From NCBI RefSeq assembly GCF_003730195.1, contig NZ_QWGG01000004.1:517269-581268 (forward strand): DNA of 64,000 nucleotides, written 5' to 3'. Origin of the DNA: Halosimplex salinum. GTDB taxonomy: Archaea; Halobacteriota; Halobacteria; Halobacteriales; Haloarculaceae. The first letter of the stretch is position 1; every line of letters starts with the position of its first letter. Shown in pieces: positions 25,729-34,080 of the stretch. A program made the translations under genes and the position numbers. The notes under the pieces were generated by a model. That model searched no databases. It was not told the DNA's origin and was given only the letters and a program-made list of their open reading frames with translations.

Positions 25729-26607
25729 CTATCGAACGGCCCCGTCCGGGATAGACACCGGCTCGAAGCGCTGGAGTCCGAAGTACGTGTTCAGCACGGC
25801 ACCGAAACCGACGACGAACAGTCCGAACTGGACGATCGCGCCGAGGTACGGAACGAGGCCGAGCAGTTCGATCCCGAGGAGGAAGACGCCGATTCCCGCG
25901 ACCGTCGCGGCGTCGGGGCGGTCGATCGGCAGCCGCGTCCCGACGAGATGGCCGAACGCGATCTGGCCGTACAGGACGATCAGCAGTTCGCCGACGAGTC
26001 CCGCGACGCTGAGCGGGATCAGGAGGAGGGTGAACGCCATGTACACGAAGAGGACCAGGAGCGCGAGGCTCCCGAGCGCACCGACGACGCCGCTGACGAG
26101 CGCGTGTTCGGTGATCGCGTGGCCGAGGTTGTCGAACAGCGCGGGCCGTCGCCGCGCGAGCCAGCCGCCGACGACCGCGAGCAGGAGGAACTGCAGCAGG
26201 AACGCCCCGATCCGCCTCGCTGGCGAGGCGGTGGGCGTCGGTGGGTCGAACGACGACACGGCGCCGACTGTCGCCCCGTCGGCGACCGACGAATCGCCGC
26301 TGATCGTCTGGAGCGTCCCGGTGACGACGCCGTCGCCGAGGATGGAGGCGTTACCCGCGAACACGGTGACGTCACCGTCGAGTTCGCCCGCGATACGTGC
26401 GGTGCCGCCGATGACGTAGAGGTCGCCGGAGACCGAGCCGTTCGCCGGGACCGTGGACGTTCCGCCCGCGACCACGTGCACGTCGTCGAGCGTTTCGACG
26501 GTGTTCGCCCCCTCGAACGTGACGGTCATCTCGTCGACGTCCCCGCCACCGGCCGAGACCACGAGCAACACGACGATCAGTAAGGGGATGGCCTCCGTCG
26601 GTGTCAT
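25729..26607 (-). CDS. bactofilin-like (polymer-forming) membrane protein
   Basis: The 292-residue protein has an N-terminal signal or anchor (residues 7-22, IPLLIVVLLVVSAGGG). A domain of short repeated strands follows at about 30-115, with VSGDLYVIGGTARIAGELDGD and later GDGVVTGTLQTI, the six-residue pseudo-repeat of the bactofilin/polymer-forming cytoskeletal fold. Three to five membrane helices occupy 130-275, then a short tail. The repeat domain would sit outside the membrane. The start overlaps the next gene's stop by four bases (ATGA), so it is co-translated with the membrane protein gene upstream in the operon. Confidence 0.8.
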   Translation of the reverse strand: MTPTEAIPLLIVVLLVVSAGGGDVDEMTVTFEGANTVETLDDVHVVAGGTSTVPANGSVSGDLYVIGGTARIAGELDGDVTVFAGNASILGDGVVTGTLQTISGDSSVADGATVGAVSSFDPPTPTASPARRIGAFLLQFLLLAVVGGWLARRRPALFDNLGHAITEHALVSGVVGALGSLALLVLFVYMAFTLLLIPLSVAGLVGELLIVLYGQIAFGHLVGTRLPIDRPDAATVAGIGVFLLGIELLGLVPYLGAIVQFGLFVVGFGAVLNTYFGLQRFEPVSIPDGAVR

Positions 26608-27929
26608 GCCGTCGCACCTCCGTCGGCGCCGGCGATCTCGACCATCCGGCGGACGTACAGTCCGACGGCGAGGCCGAACAGCAACAGGAGCGAGAGCGCC
26701 TGCACGACGTTGAGATGCGACAGGAGCGGCAGCTCGGTCGCCTGGAAGTACAGCGCGAGCGCGGTACTCGTGAACGTGGCGAGCCACCCGGCGACGCCGA
26801 TCCCGATGGCCGAGTGCGTCCCGATCGTCTCCGGCGTCGAGATGTCCGGCCACAGCGCGAAGTTCAACGTCGTGTAGAAGCTCACCGCGACCGCGTAGAA
26901 CGCGGGATTGAGCGGCGACGACGAGCCCGCCGTGAGCGTCGGGAACACCGCCGCCACCCGCAAGTCCGAGGTGTAGAGGACGTGCGTCAGTGCGAACAGG
27001 GCGAACGTCCAGAGGAACACCCGATTCATCGGGTAGTTCACGTAGATGACGCCGGCCATCACCGCTCCGAGGACGTGCGCGACGGCGATGACCCATCGCG
27101 TCGCGAGGTCGGGCGACTGCCAGGAACTGAGCAGCAACGACGGGGTATCGATGATGCGCAGAAAGCCCAGGCTGTCGACGAAGAACACCCCGAACATGAG
27201 CACGACCGGGACGGCGAACGCGAGGCTCCGCGCCCGTACCGGGTCCGGGTAGCAGAACCGCCCGCGTCCAAACTCGCGGTGCTGACCGCCGAGTTCCGAG
27301 AGAACCGCCTCGACGCGTGTCACCCGCCCGGAGGCCAGGACGGCCAGGACGACGAGCCCCGGCGCCATCGCGGCGGTCATCAGCCGGCTGAACACGTCTA
27401 TCGACCACGATAGCGGGACGGCGTTCGCCGCGAAGTACGCGATCGCCGTGATAGCGGCGGCGACGTAACCCCTGTCGGGGACCGGGACGAGATCGATCGC
27501 CAGCGAGAAGGAGACGGGAAAGCCGACGCCCAGCCCGACGGAGGCGGCGACGATCCAGGCGCCGAACGCGGGGACCGTCCGAACGTGGGGCGCGACGAGC
27601 GTGAGGGCAAACTGGACGCAGACGACGCCGAACAGCAGCCGGAGTTTCGTCCGAACGTCCGTACTCCAGCCGCGACGGTCCATCGTCACACCGGTGACCA
27701 CGGCGACGAGGAGGGTGCACAGCGCGAGGGCAGCCATCCACGCGGAGACGGCCGTCTCGGACATGCCGACCAGCCGGGTCCCGAGGTCGATCAGTCCCAG
27801 CTGGACGAAGGTGAGGTTGTAGTAGTACCCGGCGACCATCAGGGCGACGAACAGCAGGTATCCGAACACCGTCGTCCACTGGCGTTCGCGCAGGTACGTG
27901 GTGAGACGCATCGGAATCTCGCTACCCAT
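26604..27929 (-). CDS. major-facilitator-like membrane transporter
   Basis: A 441-residue protein with about twelve hydrophobic helices in a 6+6 pattern and a cytoplasmic loop in the middle (ELGGQHREFGRGRFCYPDP). The MFS loop motif after helix 2 appears weakly as TMDRRGWSTDVRTK. The start at 27929 is favoured by an AGAGG element; a Met six codons further in is a weaker alternative. Longer in-frame extensions upstream are unlikely to be coding. It is the first gene of a two-gene operon with the bactofilin-like protein. The substrate is unknown. Confidence 0.75.
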   Translation of the reverse strand: MGSEIPMRLTTYLRERQWTTVFGYLLFVALMVAGYYYNLTFVQLGLIDLGTRLVGMSETAVSAWMAALALCTLLVAVVTGVTMDRRGWSTDVRTKLRLLFGVVCVQFALTLVAPHVRTVPAFGAWIVAASVGLGVGFPVSFSLAIDLVPVPDRGYVAAAITAIAYFAANAVPLSWSIDVFSRLMTAAMAPGLVVLAVLASGRVTRVEAVLSELGGQHREFGRGRFCYPDPVRARSLAFAVPVVLMFGVFFVDSLGFLRIIDTPSLLLSSWQSPDLATRWVIAVAHVLGAVMAGVIYVNYPMNRVFLWTFALFALTHVLYTSDLRVAAVFPTLTAGSSSPLNPAFYAVAVSFYTTLNFALWPDISTPETIGTHSAIGIGVAGWLATFTSTALALYFQATELPLLSHLNVVQALSLLLLFGLAVGLYVRRMVEIAGADGGATA

Positions 27930-28164
27930 CGATCCTCTGTCTGAGGTAATAAAATCGGGCCGTCGCTCGGGGCCGCGGAACTGAACGCGAAGTCGCGGAA
28001 CTGAAGGGTCAGTTGCGAAGACTCCATCCCATACTCGACACGGTGACTCCGAATCACACAGACGGCTACATCGGGGCGCGAACACCAGCACCAGTGTCCG
28101 ACACTGATCTTATCAACTGACGCGACCATAATTCACACCGAGTCTGCCAGAACGACCCGTTCCA

Positions 28165-29031
28165 ATGGAGAGAGCTATCGACCGTCTCCGGCTTCGAGGG
28201 CTGCCGTTCTTCGACCTCTGGGGATACCTGCTGTTCTCGCACGGCTGGACGTGGCTCTGGTGGAGCGTCAACGTCATCGCTGGATACGAGGCGTTCGGTC
28301 GGGGTCTGCCGTTCACCGTCGTCGGTGGCGTCGGCCCTCTCCTGGGCGGCGTCGCTATGACGTACGTGACCTACGGACCGCGCGGCCTGGCCGACCTCCG
28401 GGAGCGACTGACCGATATCGAGCGGATCTCTCCTCGTTGGGCCGCGACGACGGTCCTGTTCTTCCCGGTCGTGACGTTCCTCACGGCGTCGGTGACGGGG
28501 GTCGTCACTGGGAATCCGCTCCCGCTGGAGACCACGTTCTTCGAACTGCTGGGCGACCCGGGCGCTTTCGTAGCGACGGCGCTCGTGATTCTCGTGGTCG
28601 GTCCACTGCCCGAAGAGGTCGGCTGGCGCGGCTACCTCCTCGACCGGTGCCAGGTCCGCTGGTCTGCGCTCGCGTCTGGACTGGCCGTGGGCCTCGTCTG
28701 GGCCGTCTGGCACGCTCCCCTGTTCGTGATGCCCGGCTACTTCGCGAACTTCGATTTCGCTCCTGATCCGGTCTGCTTCGGGACGAACGTCGTGCTCGTG
28801 TCGGTCGTCTACACGTGGCTCTACAACAACACGGACAGGAGCGTCCTCGCACTCGTCGGATTCCACTTCCTGGAGAACTTCGTCGGGCAGGTAACGACGC
28901 TCCCCCCGACCGCAGAGCCGATAGGCATCGTCGTCCGGGTGGCGGTGGTTCTGGGAGTCGTCGTCTGGTTCGGTCGGCAGACGTTTCGACGTGACCGGAT
29001 TCTACCCGCGCCGCCGCCGGCGCTTTCGTAA
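28165..29031 (+). CDS. CPBP-family intramembrane glutamic protease
   Basis: A 288-residue protein with eight hydrophobic segments. The active-site signature is EEVGWRG (the EExxxR glutamates and Arg), preceded by PLP, and a later WAVWHAPLF His-containing motif. CPBP (Abi/Rce1-like) proteases act inside the membrane in prenyl-protein processing, bacteriocin self-immunity and regulation. The specific target here is unknown. A second family member lies at 29718-30602, on the other side of a flavodoxin gene. Confidence 0.88.
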   Translation: MERAIDRLRLRGLPFFDLWGYLLFSHGWTWLWWSVNVIAGYEAFGRGLPFTVVGGVGPLLGGVAMTYVTYGPRGLADLRERLTDIERISPRWAATTVLFFPVVTFLTASVTGVVTGNPLPLETTFFELLGDPGAFVATALVILVVGPLPEEVGWRGYLLDRCQVRWSALASGLAVGLVWAVWHAPLFVMPGYFANFDFAPDPVCFGTNVVLVSVVYTWLYNNTDRSVLALVGFHFLENFVGQVTTLPPTAEPIGIVVRVAVVLGVVVWFGRQTFRRDRILPAPPPALS

Positions 29032-29051
29032 CCGCCCGGGCGACGGCTCGG

Positions 29052-29627
29052 CTACGTGTCGCCCACCGACGGGGTGAGACCGAGCCGACCTTCGACGAAC
29101 GCGGCGAAGTCGTTCGTGAACGCTTCGACCTCCGCCCAGTCGGTGTACTCGTAGTCGCGAGACGCGTCCGTGTCTCCGGTCGCGTCTTTCGCGATCCGTT
29201 TCATCAGCAGGCGTTTGAGGAAGCCGTACTTCGAGTACCGGAGCGCACCGCCGAACAGGCCGACCCGGTCGGGCTGCCACCCCGTCTCGTCGACGAAGGT
29301 CTCGACGTACCCGGCTGCCTCGGCACGGCGTTCGGGGTCGTCGGAGGCCGAGGATAGCGATATCTGGAAGAAGCCCGTCGGTCGCGCGACGAGCGCATCG
29401 TGGTTGTCGGTGACGAACGACGTGACCGTCGACGCTTGCTTGCCGACGTGGATCGAAGTCCCGACGAGCACCGCGTCGAACTCCGCGACGGCGAGGTCCG
29501 ACGGCAGGTCCGAGGCGTCGACGACCGTCGGGTCGTGACCGCGGTCGGTGAGCGTGTCCGCGACGCGGTCCGCGACCGTCGCGGTCTGGCCTTCTCCGGT
29601 CCCGTAGCACACCAGGATAGACGCCAT
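29052..29627 (-). CDS. flavodoxin-domain protein (HemG-like)
   Basis: A 191-residue flavodoxin fold that should bind FMN. The N-terminal loop GTGEGQTATVADRV, the GTSIHVGKQ segment and an FFQISLSSAS stretch fit the HemG-type protoporphyrinogen oxidase group of flavodoxins, which lack the long electron-transfer loop. Whether it oxidises a heme intermediate here is uncertain, because the organism also has the siroheme-dependent route. It is convergent with the CPBP gene on the left and shares a strand with the CPBP gene on the right. Confidence 0.85.
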   Translation of the reverse strand: MASILVCYGTGEGQTATVADRVADTLTDRGHDPTVVDASDLPSDLAVAEFDAVLVGTSIHVGKQASTVTSFVTDNHDALVARPTGFFQISLSSASDDPERRAEAAGYVETFVDETGWQPDRVGLFGGALRYSKYGFLKRLLMKRIAKDATGDTDASRDYEYTDWAEVEAFTNDFAAFVEGRLGLTPSVGDT

Positions 29628-29717
29628 ACGAGAGTTACGGCCGTCCGTTCGATAAGTGTTGCTCGGACGACTTCACGACGAGCGGGACGGTCGACCGGGT
29701 AGTTCGACCGGGGAGCG

Positions 29718-30602
29718 TCAATCGAGACCGACGACCTCGGGTCCGGGAATCTCGTCGCTCGCGAGTCGGTCGCCGCCGTAGACGAGCACGAGCGCGACTG
29801 CGCACAGGACGAGCGGGACGGCGCCGGTCACTTCGGCGAGGAGGTTCAACGCAGTATCCGGGACTCCGCCGGGCGCCAACGCCTCCGTGTCGGCGGGATG
29901 GAAGACGCCCATTCCGTTGAGGCCGGCGTGGAACACGGCGACAGCGAGGACGCTGCCGGTGCTGTTGTACATCCAGGTCCAGAGGATCGACCCGGCCAGG
30001 ATCGACACTACCCAGATGAGCTGCTGGGAGAGCGGCCACCCGCCGTGAGTCGTGGTCGCGTTGAGGAACAGCGGGAGGTGCCAGCCGGCCCACGACACGC
30101 CGACGACGACACTCGAAACCAGCGCACTGTACCTGTCCTGGAGCAACGGGAGCATGAACCCGCGCCAGCCGAGGTCTTCCTGCCCGCCGCCCCACAGCGT
30201 GCCCCAGGCCAGCACGAAGAGGTAGATACCCGGGAACGGGAACGAACCCAGGTCGATCGGCCCGCCGAGCGCGACGAACAGGACGATGCCCGACCCGAGT
30301 AGTACGAACGGGAGTCCGAGCGCGATGGCCCACCACCTAGCACCGATACGCCAGACGAAGAACTGTCCGATCCACTTGCGGAGGTCGCCGCCGCTGGCCC
30401 AGATGACGACGGCGGCTCCGACGGGCGGCCCGAACGCGCCGAATCCGATGAGGATCGACTGCGTCCACGACGCCTCCAGCCCCATGGCCGCGACGATCCC
30501 CTGGATCACCCACGTGAACGAGTACGTTATCAGCAGGAAGGCGACGAGCCGGTGGTCGTCGATCCACGACCGGACAGCGGACTGCTGGGACTCGTCACTC
30601 AT
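29718..30602 (-). CDS. CPBP-family intramembrane protease
   Basis: A 294-residue protein with eight hydrophobic segments and the signature GGGQEDLGWRGFMLPLL. Here the EE pair is replaced by ED (QEDLGWRG), keeping the Arg. A later WAGWHLPLF His motif is intact. It is more distant from the 28165 gene than a recent duplicate would be. It lies 90 bases upstream of the HemG-like gene on the same strand. The protease target is unknown, and activity with Asp in the second acidic position is uncertain. Confidence 0.85.
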   Translation of the reverse strand: MSDESQQSAVRSWIDDHRLVAFLLITYSFTWVIQGIVAAMGLEASWTQSILIGFGAFGPPVGAAVVIWASGGDLRKWIGQFFVWRIGARWWAIALGLPFVLLGSGIVLFVALGGPIDLGSFPFPGIYLFVLAWGTLWGGGQEDLGWRGFMLPLLQDRYSALVSSVVVGVSWAGWHLPLFLNATTTHGGWPLSQQLIWVVSILAGSILWTWMYNSTGSVLAVAVFHAGLNGMGVFHPADTEALAPGGVPDTALNLLAEVTGAVPLVLCAVALVLVYGGDRLASDEIPGPEVVGLD

Positions 30603-30950
30603 CGGTTCTCACTCACACTACGCGAAACGGGCGCTCTGTCGTCGTGGTAGCGGTGCACACAACCGAGCACTGGCGTCCAGTGAAAAAAGTTTTACCCTGC
30701 TTACATTTTGTCAGTCCCGAAACTCAAAGATATTCGAGGACAGGAGATGTGGATTCGCAACTGGTCAGCGGGTCGTCTCCTGCCCGTCGGAAGATGCCGA
30801 ACACTGGCGATGACTCGGAAGGCTGGCCGCCGAGATCCGCGCTGGACGCTTCCAGTGTGTGCCGACTATTCGGTTCGCATTCGGCACTTCCATGCAGATA
30901 TCGGCCGGAGACGACAGTCTCCGCGGTTCGTTCGCGCGCAGGCCGGCCAC
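30603..30950. other. gene-free gap of about 350 bases
   Basis: No convincing gene. The left part is the upstream region of the CPBP gene, with an AT-rich stretch (AAAAAAGTTTTACCC, near 30683-30697). The open frames across it have no start context or family features. At the right end is the terminator-like hairpin listed separately. Confidence 0.5.
30906..30923 (-). terminator. hairpin after the tRNA-binding-domain gene
   Basis: CGGAGAC-GACA-GTCTCCG is a perfect 7-bp stem with a 4-base loop, 28 bases beyond the stop of the minus-strand gene at 30951. Position and symmetry suggest a terminator or 3-prime stabiliser. It lacks a clear T tract, so its role is only inferred. Confidence 0.4.
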
Positions 30951-31274
30951 TCAGTACAGTTCGCCGCCCAGCGGGACGTCTTCTTCCGGCGTGACGAGGA
31001 CCGGGTTGCCGTCCGCCCCCGGCACGCCGACGGTGAGCGCCTCTGATTTGAACCCCGCGATGCGGACGGACCCGAGGTTCGTCGCCGCGAGGACCTGTCG
31101 GCCTTCGACGTCCTCGGCGTCGTGGTGATAGCCCAGCTGGGCGGCCGACTGGCGCGTCTCGTCGCCGAGGTCCAGCCAGAGCTTGACCATCTCGGACTTG
31201 TTGGCTTCGGGAAACGGTTCGGCGCGGGTGACTTCGGCGACCTGTATCCGCACGTCGAACGGACTCTCCGTCAT
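30951..31274 (-). CDS. tRNA-binding-domain protein (CsaA / MetRS C-terminal-like)
   Basis: A 107-residue OB-fold protein. The pattern DVRIQVAEVTRAEPFPEANKSEMVKLWLDLGDE, followed by the QVLAATNLGSVRIAGFKSEALTVG segment, is the tRNA-binding domain found alone in CsaA and at the C-terminus of methionyl-tRNA synthetase (compare the AVNL and IAGFxSE motifs). It probably binds tRNA elbows as a dimer. It stands alone with a likely own promoter, and nothing links it to the neighbouring CPBP gene. Confidence 0.9.
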   Translation of the reverse strand: MTESPFDVRIQVAEVTRAEPFPEANKSEMVKLWLDLGDETRQSAAQLGYHHDAEDVEGRQVLAATNLGSVRIAGFKSEALTVGVPGADGNPVLVTPEEDVPLGGELY

Positions 31275-31345
31275 GACTTCCCGCTCGACCGTCGCGGAGT
31301 TAACGGTTTCCGGACGGACTTGCTCAGCGACGCCCGAAACGGACG

Positions 31346-32008
31346 TCAGTCACCGGCCGTAGCGACGGACAGTTCGAACCACCAGTCGACGACTAGCGGC
31401 TCGGAACTCGTCTCGCTTCCCCCTTCGGCGGTTTCGTCCCACAGAGCGACGGACGCGTCGAACCGATAGGTATCCGGCTCCAGGTGGCCGTCGACCGTGT
31501 AGTCGTCCCAGACCTCGTAGGTGGTCGCGATCGTCTCGTCGGACTCGAACGGGCGTCGCCCGCAGCCGTAGCCATCGAATCCGACGCTATCGCGCGGCGG
31601 GAGGTCACGGGTCCAGCAGTCACCGACGCGGTCGGCCGGTACGTCGCCCGCGCGGTAGAGCCACAGGCCGCCGGGGTCGCTCCGGCCTGCGTCGCGGTTC
31701 AGGAGATGGCAGCGGCCGTCGTCGGTCACGTCCACAGCGCGACTCGGACCGTCGTTGCGCAGTTCGACGGCGACCTGCGCCGGCGCGTCTGCCGTCGAAC
31801 GCGTACGCTCGGTCGTGGCTGTCATCGACATCTCGGCCCCGTCGGGAACCGTCGCCGTCCCCGCGAGTTCTATCCGACGCGGGTCCGAGGATTCGCAGGT
31901 GGGAGGCGTCGCCGTCTCGTCGGCTGTCCGATCGGACGAACCCGGCGTCTGACAACCGGTGAGCGCCGCGCAGGTGCCCAGCGAGGCGAGGACCGTACGT
32001 CGGTGCAT
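31346..32008 (-). CDS. lipoprotein of unknown function
   Basis: A 220-residue protein with an N-terminal export signal (MHRRTVLASLGTCAALTGC). The twin Arg and the lipobox LTGC suggest Tat export and a lipid anchor at Cys19. The mature part has an immunoglobulin-like beta pattern (about 45-215), with TATVPDGAEMSMTATT and a final WWFELSVA strand, and four or five Cys that may pair. Similar short beta-rich lipoproteins occur widely in haloarchaea without known function. The ATG at 32008 is the only start that gives the signal peptide. Confidence 0.75.
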   Translation of the reverse strand: MHRRTVLASLGTCAALTGCQTPGSSDRTADETATPPTCESSDPRRIELAGTATVPDGAEMSMTATTERTRSTADAPAQVAVELRNDGPSRAVDVTDDGRCHLLNRDAGRSDPGGLWLYRAGDVPADRVGDCWTRDLPPRDSVGFDGYGCGRRPFESDETIATTYEVWDDYTVDGHLEPDTYRFDASVALWDETAEGGSETSSEPLVVDWWFELSVATAGD

Positions 32009-32210
32009 ACTCCGCGTTTCGAACCTGCCGGGAAAACATCCCCGGAGGATCAACGAGCGACTTGACCGTCGGTCGGGACGGCCCTGTCACTGGATCTCGT
32101 ACGACACGTTGTTTGTGAATAGGCCACACGCCGCTCGAAGCAGGCGAATCCGGCGGTTTCGACGTATCCGATTGGAAACGCTTTAGCCGCGCTGTTGGAT
32201 ACAGCAGGCA

Positions 32211-33398
32211 ATGAGTTACCGCATCGGACTCGTCGGCAAGCCCTCGGTGGGCAAGTCGACGCTGTTCAACGCCGCGACGATGAACGACGTGCCAGAGGGG
32301 GCCTACCCGTTCACGACGATCGACCCGAGCGTCGGCGAGGCCTACGTCCGCGTCGAGTGCGCCGCGCCGGAGTTCGACCACTCCTGTACGCCGAACACGG
32401 GCTACTGCGAGGACGGCACGCGCTTCGTCCCGTCGAAACTCGTCGACGTCGCCGGGCTGGTCCCGGGCGCCCACGAGGGCCGCGGACTCGGCAACCAGTT
32501 CCTCTCGGACCTCAACGAGACGGACGTGCTCGTCCACGTCGTCGACTTCTCCGGCGAGACCGACATCGAGGGCGAGGCGACCGAGGACCACGACCCCCGC
32601 GAGGACATCGACTTCCTCGAAGAGGAACTGGACATGTGGTACCTCGACATCCTCGAGAAGGGCATCGAGCGCTACCGCTCGGGCTACCAGGGCGAGGACC
32701 GCGACATCGAGACCGATCTGGCCGAGCAGATGAGCGCCTTCGGGACGAACGAGGACGAGATCAAGCAGGTGCTCCTCTCGCTCGGTCTCTCGCTCGACCC
32801 CGACGAGTGGGAGCAGGAGGACCGCGAGGAACTCGCTCGCGAGATCCGACTGCGGACGAAACCGATGGTCGTCGCCGCGAACAAGATGGACAAACCCACC
32901 GCACAGGAGAACTTCGAGGCGATCACCGAAGAGGACGCGTACGACCACCTCACCTTCGTTCCGGTCTCGGCCCACGCGGAGAAGGCGCTCAAGTCCGCGG
33001 ACGAGCAGGGCGTCGTCGACTACCGCCCCGGCGACAGCGAGTTCGAGATCGTCGGCGACGTGAGCGAGGAGCAGGAGGCGGGACTGGAATCGATCCGCGA
33101 GTTCGTCACCGAGTACGAGGGGACGGGCGTCCAGCGCGCGCTGGAGACCGCCCTGTTCGACGTGCTCGACGCTATCGCCGTCTTCCCTGGCGCGGAGAAA
33201 CCGCAGGAGGACGGCACCTTCCTGCAGGACTGTTTCGTCCTGCCCGACGGGTCGACCGCCGAGGAGTTCGCCTACTTCCTCCACACCGACATCGGCGAGG
33301 GGTTCCTCCACGCGATGGACATCCGCTCCGGTCGGCAGGTCGCCGCCGACACCGAACTCGACCACCGCGACGTGGTCGAGATCACGACGACGAACTGA
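32211..33398 (+). CDS. YchF-type (Obg-related) GTPase/ATPase
   Basis: A 395-residue P-loop protein of the YchF/OLA1 family. G1 is GLVGKPSVGKST (about residues 6-17), G3 DVAGLVPGAHEGRGLGNQ and G4 NKMDKP. The C-terminal TGS-like domain ends with HTDIGEGFLHAMDIRSGRQV. An archaeal insertion follows G3 (acidic, WYLDILEKGIERY). YchF proteins bind ribosomes and hydrolyse ATP or GTP, with links to translation and stress. The gene lies apart from its neighbours, with an upstream gap of about 200 bases. Confidence 0.94.
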   Translation: MSYRIGLVGKPSVGKSTLFNAATMNDVPEGAYPFTTIDPSVGEAYVRVECAAPEFDHSCTPNTGYCEDGTRFVPSKLVDVAGLVPGAHEGRGLGNQFLSDLNETDVLVHVVDFSGETDIEGEATEDHDPREDIDFLEEELDMWYLDILEKGIERYRSGYQGEDRDIETDLAEQMSAFGTNEDEIKQVLLSLGLSLDPDEWEQEDREELAREIRLRTKPMVVAANKMDKPTAQENFEAITEEDAYDHLTFVPVSAHAEKALKSADEQGVVDYRPGDSEFEIVGDVSEEQEAGLESIREFVTEYEGTGVQRALETALFDVLDAIAVFPGAEKPQEDGTFLQDCFVLPDGSTAEEFAYFLHTDIGEGFLHAMDIRSGRQVAADTELDHRDVVEITTTN

Positions 33399-33504
33399 GG
33401 AGGAACCGGACCGCGGCGACGACCTGAGGAGGCCGCGGGGTGGGCGCGTCCCTCTCGCCGCGAGCGAGCGATTCAAGAGACCGCACGTTCTTGTCGGCCA
33501 CATC

Positions 33505-34080
33505 GTGACGACGCCGTCGTACGCCGACATCGCGACCCACGACGACCTCGTGGCGTGGTCGCGCGAGTACTGCAAGGAGGTGCGCCGCGAGTGGCTGGTC
33601 GACGTCCGATTCGACCTCGTGGAGTGGGAGGTGTCGACGCGCGCGAAACGACGGGCGGCGGCGCTCAAACGCCCGAAGATCCCGGCGGCCGAAGTCGGCG
33701 ACTCGGTCGACTGGGAGACGGTCGAAGCCTCCGGCGGGCGGCGGGCCGACGGCCGGCCGTTCCCGGCGACGCTGTCGCTGACCTGGGGCGCGTTCGAGTC
33801 GTTCGACCGGGACCAGTGGGAGGCGACGCTCCGCCACGAACTGGTTCACCTCGAACAGTACCAGCGCTGTGGCACCACCGACCACGGGACCGAGTTCGAG
33901 GCGCGCGCCCGGGAACTCGACACCGACGTCCACTGCGAGACGTTCTCCGACCCGAAGTACGTCCTCCGCTGTCGGGAGTGCGACGCGCTCGTGGCTCGAC
34001 GGTACAGGGACTGCAAGCTCGTCCGGCGGGCCGAGGAGTACCGCTCGTCGTGTTGCGACGCGGCGCTCACCGTCGACTAG
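33505..34080 (+). CDS. SprT-like zinc metallopeptidase
   Basis: A 191-residue SprT/Spartan-type protein. The HExxH zinc motif is H111-E112-LV-H115 in RHELVHLEQYQ, with a third ligand His in DHGTEFEAR further on. A C-terminal zinc-binding module follows with CRECDALVARRYRDC and SSCC knuckles. SprT-like proteins cleave DNA-protein crosslinks in eukaryotes, and a similar role is possible in archaea. The GTG at 33505 is used. The stop overlaps the convergent reductase gene by four bases. Confidence 0.9.
   Translation: MTTPSYADIATHDDLVAWSREYCKEVRREWLVDVRFDLVEWEVSTRAKRRAAALKRPKIPAAEVGDSVDWETVEASGGRRADGRPFPATLSLTWGAFESFDRDQWEATLRHELVHLEQYQRCGTTDHGTEFEARARELDTDVHCETFSDPKYVLRCRECDALVARRYRDCKLVRRAEEYRSSCCDAALTVD

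Noticed and set aside
30644..30994. Open frame upstream of the tRNA-binding-domain gene
   Set aside because: Composition changes along it and no start signal or domain is present. It overlaps the real gene's 3-prime end.
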